6,537 bases of DNA, from the NCBI GenBank assembly GCA_003531115.1, contig DQHT01000030.1, positions 26,887-33,423 of the forward strand. Direction: 5' to 3'. The notes beneath the pieces are model-generated. The model was not told the DNA's origin. It did no database searches and worked only from the letters and a program-made list of their open reading frames with translations. This stretch comes from Bacteroidota bacterium. GTDB taxonomy: Bacteria > Bacteroidota > Bacteroidia > UBA8524. Position numbers and translations under genes: made by a program. Positions 1 through 5,184 of the stretch are shown here, in pieces (the first letter of the stretch is position 1; every line of letters starts with the position of its first letter).

Positions 1-1563
1 ATAGTCAGGAATGGTTATGGCATAGTCGATCTCTAAATTCTGATTCCTTTCATTCAGATTACGAACCTCCATATGCTCGACCTTACACTTGTTGTTTCCT
101 TTGCGGTTCAGGTCTTCCAGTCTTTTTGTGCGCGCCTCTTCTTTCATACTGAGCAGCATTTCGGTAACATTGAATTTCTGCATCTTTTCGAGGGTCACTT
201 TTCCGTTGCCATGAAGCACGCCACCTTCTATCCGAAGGTTCATGCTGTCGCTAAACTGGTTTTCGAGAGCCGGGATCACCGGTACCTGAACCACCGCAAA
301 TGAATCCGGGTTGATCGAGATCAGGGCTTCTTTTCCCTGGATAAAATTGGTAGGGTATCCGTATTGAAGATGGGAGGCTGTGCCATCAAGAAAGATCCAT
401 TGATTATGCCGTTTCACTGCTGCGATCATGTGGTTGTCGACATTGGGTGTTGGCAGGGACGAATAGGTATAGGGAATATCCCGGGAGCCTATCCATACCA
501 GATAGGAAGGTATTTCAGCAGCTTTGAGCATGCAGGTTATGATGCTCGATTTGTCTTTGCAATCCCCATAACGATTATCATAGATCGAATTTGCCTGACG
601 GGGAATATATCCACCAAGCCCGTCTTCGATAGCGATATACTTGATATTGTTTTGTACCCAATAGAAGATATTCTGAATGAGGGTGTCGACATTGGGGTTT
701 ACCTGTTTTAAACTATCTACCACACTTACAATTCCGCTGGAAGGCGGGTCTGTATTAACCTCGTTGAGAAAGCTGTAGTTAAAGCGGTATAGATCTTTTA
801 CGTCGCCCAAAACCCTTTCAGTTTTTCCTTTGTAGGTGTAGCTGCGAACACGGATGTACACATGTGGAGCGTAATACAGTGAAGTGGGCGCATCATCGAA
901 GTATTTTCGGGCACTCGACTGATCGCGGGTCCAGGTGTGGGTGGTTTTACCTTTAAGCGTACTTTGACTATAAACCACGCCGCTGGTATCGCCGAAAAGA
1001 CTAAAATCGATCTCCACATCTTCATCCACATTCACTACCAGCGAACTTTCGAGGGTAGCCCAGGAGCCGGGTTGGAAAAAATGGCCACCCAGAAACTGCG
1101 GGCGGAGGTATTGGTAGGTATAGCTTACTTCAGCATAGGTGGCTTCTTTTAAACCCGGGAAATAAAACTTCCGGTGACGGGTATCATCATAAAAGACATA
1201 ACCGCTATAGTCAGAGTAGTCTTCAAATTTGCTGATCTTGTACTTTTTGTATTTATTGTCTTCTTCACGAACGAACGTTGCCGCTTCGATGGATGCGATC
1301 TCATAAAACCCGGGGGCATAATTCACTTCGTACTCGTTCGAAATTCGGGCTTTGTCTTCCAATACCGTAAATCCCAGAACTTTTGTACTCCGAATATCCA
1401 ACTGGCCCTTTTTGATGCCGATGTCGTAGGAACAATTGTTTTTGATGATCACAGCATGTTCGCCGGGATGATTTTTTTTCAGCTCATCATAATTATACTC
1501 GGGTTGGGCTTTTACACTCAGCGCAGCACATAAACAAAGAACCAGGGAAGAGGTAAGTTTCAT
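1..1563 (-). CDS. Secreted DUF3857 / transglutaminase-core protein, C-terminus cut by window edge
   Basis: Reading from ATG at 1563 the frame stays open to position 1 (521 codons), so the C-terminus lies outside the window. Residues 1-19 (MKLTSSLVLCLCAALSVKA, then Q) form a typical signal peptide, so the protein is exported to the periplasm or cell surface. Residues about 60-225 fit the beta-rich DUF3857 domain. Residues about 275-400 fit a transglutaminase core: the motif RYGDCKDKS holds the likely nucleophile Cys335, NVDNHM holds His378, and IFLDGT holds Asp393, so the Cys-His-Asp triad is intact. The part after residue about 440 resembles the start of the beta-rich tail (DUF3858-like) seen in this family; usual lengths of about 630-670 aa would leave roughly 110-150 residues missing. 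Known for the family: widespread in Bacteroidota, activity (protein cross-linking or peptidase-like) mostly untested. Inferred: an envelope enzyme of unknown substrate. It has its own promoter and follows mtgA on the same strand after a 94-bp gap. Confidence 0.9.
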   Translation of the reverse strand, partial: MKLTSSLVLCLCAALSVKAQPEYNYDELKKNHPGEHAVIIKNNCSYDIGIKKGQLDIRSTKVLGFTVLEDKARISNEYEVNYAPGFYEIASIEAATFVREEDNKYKKYKISKFEDYSDYSGYVFYDDTRHRKFYFPGLKEATYAEVSYTYQYLRPQFLGGHFFQPGSWATLESSLVVNVDEDVEIDFSLFGDTSGVVYSQSTLKGKTTHTWTRDQSSARKYFDDAPTSLYYAPHVYIRVRSYTYKGKTERVLGDVKDLYRFNYSFLNEVNTDPPSSGIVSVVDSLKQVNPNVDTLIQNIFYWVQNNIKYIAIEDGLGGYIPRQANSIYDNRYGDCKDKSSIITCMLKAAEIPSYLVWIGSRDIPYTYSSLPTPNVDNHMIAAVKRHNQWIFLDGTASHLQYGYPTNFIQGKEALISINPDSFAVVQVPVIPALENQFSDSMNLRIEGGVLHGNGKVTLEKMQKFNVTEMLLSMKEEARTKRLEDLNRKGNNKCKVEHMEVRNLNERNQNLEIDYAITIPDY

Positions 1564-1605
1564 CTTGCTATAAATAAAGAGGCAACAAGTAAAAACTTGC
1601 CCGTA

Positions 1606-1636
1606 CAAATATATTCAGTGAAATTTCTCAGGCAAG
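1606..1636 (-). promoter_or_regulatory. Bacteroidota-type promoter for the DUF3857/transglutaminase gene
   Basis: On the minus strand, TATATTTG (1606-1613) matches the Bacteroidota -7 consensus TAnnTTTG exactly. CTTG (1633-1636) lies 19 bp upstream and fits the -33 TTG element. Transcription would start near 1600, giving a leader of about 35-40 nt before the ATG at 1563, with an A-rich stretch ahead of the start as is usual in this phylum. It sits in the gap after the mtgA stop, so the gene can be transcribed independently. Confidence 0.65.
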
Positions 1637-1657
1637 AACTGAGCGAAAATTGCAAGT

Positions 1658-2350
1658 TTATTCTTCCCACCACCAATCCGGTGCCGCTTCATATCCATTC
1701 ATCCAACGCTGAATGGTTGCCTGCTTTCTTTTGAGCCGCGAATTGAGTTTTAAAGGATTTCGTTTACGCGGGTTCGGAAAACAAACCACGATAGCAGCGG
1801 CTTCAGCTTTACTCAGTTTTGCTGAAGGTTTTTTAAAGTACTTCTTACTGGCAGCCTCAATCCCATACACCTTATCGCCCATCTCGATGATGTTCAGGTA
1901 CACTTCGATGATGCGGCGTTTGGTCCAGAATATTTCTAAGCTCAGTGTCAGCGGAACCTCAAGGCCTTTGCGTATCCAGCTTCTCGTCGGACTAAAAAAC
2001 AGGTTTTTGGCCGTTTGTTGGCTAATGGTGCTGCGGCCCTTTGCCTTTCTGCCTTTGGCGATGGATTTATTTATCGACTCCCATATGGCCTCGAAGTCAA
2101 AGCCATGGTGTTTGCTGAATTTAGGGTCTTCGGCTGTGATGGCGGCTTTCACAATAGTGGGCGACATCTTCTCAAAGGCCACCCAGTCTTTTTCGTAAGG
2201 CAGGCCGCGTAAAAGCATGAGGGGGGTAACAGGCACAGGAACGATGCGGTAGAGAATAATCAGGAAAAGGGAAATCTGGAACAGGAGCAAACACAAGCGA
2301 AGAAATACTTCTGCCCAATGTTTCCAGATGCTAGGTCTTTTGTTGGCCAT
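1658..2350 (-). CDS. mtgA: Monofunctional peptidoglycan glycosyltransferase (GT51, MtgA)
   Basis: This inner-membrane enzyme polymerises lipid II into glycan strands of peptidoglycan and has no transpeptidase domain. With the start at 2350 it is 230 aa, close to E. coli MtgA (242 aa). Residues about 17-37 form one N-terminal transmembrane helix. GT51 motifs follow in order: AAITAEDPKFSKHHGFD (69-85) with catalytic Glu74; GRSTISQQTAKNLFF (105-119); RRIIEVYLN (145-153) with conserved Glu149; and VYGIEAASKKYFKKP (161-175). Arg106 replaces the second Gly of the usual GGST motif. The C-terminus is unusually aromatic and acidic (DWWWEE). An upstream in-frame ATG at 2386 would add 12 residues. I prefer 2350 because the sequence before it is A-rich (AATTAAACAA) and a promoter-like element lies between the two ATGs; the added residues contain no domain. 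The gene is divergent from the aldo/keto reductase gene, with 48 bp between the start codons. Confidence 0.93.
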   Translation of the reverse strand: MANKRPSIWKHWAEVFLRLCLLLFQISLFLIILYRIVPVPVTPLMLLRGLPYEKDWVAFEKMSPTIVKAAITAEDPKFSKHHGFDFEAIWESINKSIAKGRKAKGRSTISQQTAKNLFFSPTRSWIRKGLEVPLTLSLEIFWTKRRIIEVYLNIIEMGDKVYGIEAASKKYFKKPSAKLSKAEAAAIVVCFPNPRKRNPLKLNSRLKRKQATIQRWMNGYEAAPDWWWEE

Positions 2351-2355
2351 TTGTT

Positions 2356-2363
2356 TAATTTTG
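2356..2363 (+). promoter_or_regulatory. Possible -7 element for the reductase-aroB unit
   Basis: TAATTTTG matches TAnnTTTG and lies 35 bp before the reductase ATG at 2399, implying a leader of roughly 28 nt. No TTG at the usual spacing is visible; the nearest TTTG (2339-2342) is only 13 bp upstream, so half of the expected promoter is missing. It is the only candidate in the short divergent gap. Confidence 0.4.
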
Positions 2364-2372
2364 GCAATACTG

Positions 2373-2380
2373 CAAATCAA
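2373..2380 (-). promoter_or_regulatory. Possible -7 element for mtgA
   Basis: On the minus strand TTGATTTG has one mismatch to TAnnTTTG. A TTG at 2402-2404 lies 21 bp upstream, slightly wide. Transcription would start near 2366, downstream of the ATG at 2386 and about 16 nt before the ATG at 2350, which favours the shorter mtgA product. It is interleaved with the opposing reductase promoter candidate. Confidence 0.3.
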
Positions 2381-2398
2381 CGACATTAATCACCAGCT

Positions 2399-3409
2399 AT
2401 GCAATACCGTCAGTTAGGAGATTCCGGACTCCGTATTTCGGAAGTGAGCCTTGGCACCTGGTTAACCTATGGCACCCATCTCAGTCGGGAAACGTCGATC
2501 GCCTGTTTCGACAAAGCTATAGAATTAGGCATCAATTTTTTTGATACGGCGGATATGTATAATCGCGGCGAGGCGGAAAAAGTGCTGGGCGACTACCTGA
2601 AGCTCATCCCCCGGGAACAGATCATCATCGGCACCAAGGTTTTTGGCCCGATGAGCGACCATTGGATGAACCAGGGATTAAGCTTACGGCATATTCGCAC
2701 GGCCTGTGAAACGTCACTTCAACGACTTCATACCGATTATATTGACCTCTATCAATGCCACCGTTACGATATCGATACGCCTTTGGAAGAAACCTGCTAT
2801 GCCATGCATAATCTCATTGAACGGGGCTATATTTTGCATTGGGGAGTGAGCCAGTGGACAGCCATACAGATCCTGCAGGCGATCCGGGTTTGCGAAAAAA
2901 ATGGTTGGCATAAACCTGTTTCTAATCAGCCTATTTATAATATGTTGAACCGTTCTTTGGAGGTGGATGTGATGGATGTTTGTGAAAAAGAAGGATTGGG
3001 ACTGGTGGTGTATTCGCCCCTTGCACAGGGACTACTCAGCGGCAAGTACAAAAAAGGCCATGTCCCGGAAGGCTCCCGTATGGCCCATGAATCGGCAGGG
3101 AAGATGTTTCCGTCAAAAAGAATGACGGATGAATATTTCGCCCAACAGGAACAACTTTTAAAACTCGCAGATGACTTGAATATATCCATGGCCAGTCTGG
3201 CACTTTCCTGGATATTGCAACACAAACCCGTTACTTCGGTGATCATGGGAGCAACGACCCCGGAACAGGTCGAAGAAAACTGCTCTGCCAGTGCACAGGT
3301 GCTGAGTGAAGACATCATGGAAAATATAGAAACTATACTAGGTAATGCGCCCATCGACCAATACAGTGGAGCACGTGTCGGGTACGGAATTGTGAAAAGA
3401 GGCTATTGA
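2399..3409 (+). CDS. Aldo/keto reductase (AKR, Kv-beta/YghZ-like)
   Basis: A 336-aa cytoplasmic NADPH-dependent oxidoreductase of the (beta/alpha)8-barrel AKR superfamily, expected to reduce aldehydes or ketones. The N-terminus (YRQLGDSGLRISEVSLGT) is the classic first strand. The catalytic tetrad is complete: Asp49 and Tyr54 in FFDTADMY, Lys80 in IIIGTKV, and His121 in DLYQCHRYD. Cofactor-binding segments are SPLAQGLLSGKY and, near the C-terminus, IMGATTPEQVEEN. The overall pattern (DTADMYNRGEAE, YIDLYQCHR, VSQWTA) is closest to the AKR family that includes potassium-channel beta subunits and E. coli YghZ; His121 is the ordinary AKR residue, whereas Kv-beta proteins carry Asn there. The substrate cannot be told from sequence. 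The stop TGA (3407-3409) shares its A with the ATG of aroB, so the two genes are almost surely co-transcribed. A functional link to the shikimate pathway is not evident. Confidence 0.93.
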   Translation: MQYRQLGDSGLRISEVSLGTWLTYGTHLSRETSIACFDKAIELGINFFDTADMYNRGEAEKVLGDYLKLIPREQIIIGTKVFGPMSDHWMNQGLSLRHIRTACETSLQRLHTDYIDLYQCHRYDIDTPLEETCYAMHNLIERGYILHWGVSQWTAIQILQAIRVCEKNGWHKPVSNQPIYNMLNRSLEVDVMDVCEKEGLGLVVYSPLAQGLLSGKYKKGHVPEGSRMAHESAGKMFPSKRMTDEYFAQQEQLLKLADDLNISMASLALSWILQHKPVTSVIMGATTPEQVEENCSASAQVLSEDIMENIETILGNAPIDQYSGARVGYGIVKRGY

Positions 3410-3411
3410 TG
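3407..3411 (+). promoter_or_regulatory. TGATG stop/start overlap coupling the reductase and aroB
   Basis: The reductase stop TGA (3407-3409) and the aroB ATG (3409-3411) share one base. Such overlaps commonly allow terminating ribosomes to restart, so AroB output may depend on translation of the reductase. A TTG at 3406 is in frame just before the ATG but is less likely to be the start. Confidence 0.7.
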
Positions 3412-4440
3412 CACCTGATCGGCGACCATATCGTAGTGAGTGAACAGGCACTGAATTACCTGAAAAATTACCTCGAGTCGAAAAAGTATTCCCGGATCTT
3501 TGTGCTGGTGGATGAAAACACCGCGCAACATTGCCTTCCTTTATTTCCGGATATAGCCTTTCAAAAAATTCAGATCGAATCGGGCGAAAGCAATAAAAAC
3601 CTGGATACCTGTACCCGCATCTGGGATGCCCTGCTGTATGGAAAGGCCGACCGGCACTCGGTATTGATCAACCTCGGAGGAGGCATGATCGGCGATATCG
3701 GCGGATTTGCAGCGGCGACCTACCAGCGGGGGATCGATTTTATCCATGTGCCTACCAGTTTATTGGCTATGGTCGACGCCTCGGTGGGAGGGAAGACTGG
3801 TGTGGATTACCGGGACTATAAAAATATGATCGGCACCTTTGCCGAACCGGCCATGGTCTTTATCCAGCCAAAAATGCTTGATACCCTTCCGGAAAGGCAT
3901 TTTATGGCCGGTTATGCCGAAATGCTTAAACACGGGTTGATCGCAGATGTTGCCTATTGGAAGGAATTAGGTGAGCTGAACAAACGGCGTATCAAACTGC
4001 AGATCGAAAAATCCATCAACATCAAAAAAACCATTGTCGATGATGACCCCTACGAAAAAGGCCAGCGTAAATGGCTGAATTTCGGACACACGTTGGGCCA
4101 TGGTATCGAATCCTATTGCCTCGAACAGGGACGCGATCTCTTACACGGGGAAGCTGTTGCTGCTGGTATGTTTATGGAAGCCATCATCTCCGCCAAAACC
4201 GGACTCACCCATGAAGACATCCACAGCATCCGCAATACCCTGGACGGCTTGTTCCCCAAGGCACCGATAAAAGAAAGTGAAGCTACCGAAATATGGGGTT
4301 ATGTGCTGGGTGATAAAAAGAACAAATCCGGAAACGTGAATTGCACTTTACTCGTCACAGTAGGAAAGGCGATTTATGATGTGCGTATTCATTTCCCTGA
4401 GTTTCAGGAGGCCTTGAGGATTTATCTCAGTGCCGGATAA
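3409..4440 (+). CDS. aroB: 3-dehydroquinate synthase
   Basis: Cytoplasmic NAD- and divalent-metal-dependent enzyme that converts DAHP to 3-dehydroquinate, the second step of the shikimate pathway to chorismate. At 343 aa it is slightly shorter than E. coli AroB (362 aa). The NAD-binding glycine motif GGGMIGDIGGF is at 90-100. The active-site block PTSLLAMVDASVGGKTGVD (115-133) carries Lys129, and Arg107 (TYQRG) and Asn139 (YKNMIG) match known substrate-binding residues. Metal ligands are Glu171 (GYAEMLKHG), His227 (NFGHTLGH) and His246 (LLHGEAVAAG). His231, Arg220, Asn224 and a C-terminal DKK (302-304) are also present, so the enzyme looks active and like a true dehydroquinate synthase, not a cyclitol-forming relative. 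The start is ATG 3409, overlapping the reductase stop by one base. The 3' end overlaps the opposing T9SS-cargo gene by 14 bp, leaving no space for a terminator before that gene. Confidence 0.95.
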   Translation: MHLIGDHIVVSEQALNYLKNYLESKKYSRIFVLVDENTAQHCLPLFPDIAFQKIQIESGESNKNLDTCTRIWDALLYGKADRHSVLINLGGGMIGDIGGFAAATYQRGIDFIHVPTSLLAMVDASVGGKTGVDYRDYKNMIGTFAEPAMVFIQPKMLDTLPERHFMAGYAEMLKHGLIADVAYWKELGELNKRRIKLQIEKSINIKKTIVDDDPYEKGQRKWLNFGHTLGHGIESYCLEQGRDLLHGEAVAAGMFMEAIISAKTGLTHEDIHSIRNTLDGLFPKAPIKESEATEIWGYVLGDKKNKSGNVNCTLLVTVGKAIYDVRIHFPEFQEALRIYLSAG

Positions 4441-5149
4441 AATGAAACCGATAAACCTGCTTCCCGTCACTCACTTCTCCATAGTACATTCCAGGAGCAA
4501 GAGATAATGTGTTTAGTGTCAGGAGGTTGTATTCTCTTTCACGGGGCAGCTCAATACGTTTTCCCTGTCTGTCAAAGACACTTAATTCAGCGTTATACGC
4601 AGAAAACGGGAGTGCGATGAACAATTCATTTCCAGCAGGATTGGGGTAGGCTGACAGGGCATTTTGAAGGATACGTTTTTGTCCGGTATATACGTTCACA
4701 TCCATTGACAAAGAATAAATGGTATCGGGTTGTTGGTACGGAAAGGTTCCTCCGATCCGGGCGTAAATACGAACAGGAATAACAAAAGGAAAATGACCCG
4801 ATTCAGTTGAATCGATGGTTCCATACAAAAGCCCGCAGGAAGTTTTACCCCCGGGTAAAGCACAGCTCACCGGATTGCAGGTATAGTTGATACCGGCAGG
4901 GAGTCCGTTTACAGCAAGAACCTTAATCGAGTCAATATTCGCGGTTACCTGATTTCCATTAAAATCAACAGAAGTATCGGCGGGAACATTAAACTGCACG
5001 GTCTCCTGGTAATACTGGCCGGCATTTCCCACAGGAAGCTGATCGGGGTAGTGACCGGGTTGCGTGATCGTTGTATCCGGAACACAGGATTGCGCCGTGA
5101 CATTCAGGGCAAATCCTAACAAGCTGAGGTTTAGTATTATTTTTTTCAT
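4427..5149 (-). CDS. Small exported protein with T9SS type A C-terminal sorting domain
   Basis: 240 aa from ATG 5149. Residues 1-20 (MKKIILNLSLLGFALNVTAQ) are a Sec signal peptide, which fixes the start; a longer in-frame reading from 5203 would bury it. Residues about 165-240 form a Por secretion C-terminal sorting domain: the hallmark SAYPNPAGNELFI (166-178), then beta strands ending in LAPGMYYGEV (217-226) and YRFHFIRH. Such domains direct proteins through the type IX system to the surface or medium, usually with removal of the tail. The middle (about 21-160) has a beta-rich, Ig-like look, with a repeat-like LPVGNAGQYYQETVQF segment and a cluster NYTCNPVSCALPGGKTSC (Cys91, Cys96, Cys105), plus Cys22. 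These four cysteines could form two disulfides after export. I do not recognise an enzyme motif; binding or matrix roles are possible. The stop overlaps the end of aroB, and the 5' end is 35 bp from the divergent receptor gene. Confidence 0.85.
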   Translation of the reverse strand: MKKIILNLSLLGFALNVTAQSCVPDTTITQPGHYPDQLPVGNAGQYYQETVQFNVPADTSVDFNGNQVTANIDSIKVLAVNGLPAGINYTCNPVSCALPGGKTSCGLLYGTIDSTESGHFPFVIPVRIYARIGGTFPYQQPDTIYSLSMDVNVYTGQKRILQNALSAYPNPAGNELFIALPFSAYNAELSVFDRQGKRIELPREREYNLLTLNTLSLAPGMYYGEVSDGKQVYRFHFIRH

Positions 5150-5184
5150 AGACCAAGTATATTGCAATTCAAATTTCCATTTTT

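Noticed and set aside
364..711. Plus-strand open frame of 115 codons
   Set aside because: It is the exact antisense, codon-aligned shadow of the transglutaminase domain on the minus strand, which has a clear triad and signal peptide.
1174..1533. Plus-strand open frame of 119 codons with hydrophobic stretches
   Set aside because: It is antisense to the N-terminal half of the DUF3857 protein; the hydrophobic look comes from complementing Lys/Asn/Glu codons.
1586..1599. Inverted repeat CAAGT-AAAAA-type loop-ACTTG in the leader of the DUF3857 gene, as a regulatory hairpin
   Set aside because: A 5-bp A/T-rich stem with a 4-nt loop is too weak, and no riboswitch-like structure surrounds it.
1627..1643. 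Inverted repeat CTCAG-7 nt-CTGAG after mtgA, as a terminator
   Set aside because: Only a 5-bp stem, no proper T-run after it on the minus strand, and it overlaps the -33 element of the next promoter.
1713..2198. Plus-strand open frame of 161 codons
   Set aside because: Antisense to mtgA, whose GT51 motifs are unmistakable on the other strand.
2935..3354. Minus-strand open frame of 139 codons, serine- and cysteine-rich
   Set aside because: Antisense to the aldo/keto reductase; no domain and unusual composition.
3406..3408. TTG as the aroB start
   Set aside because: ATG directly follows at 3409 and gives the TGATG overlap; the TTG adds one residue only.
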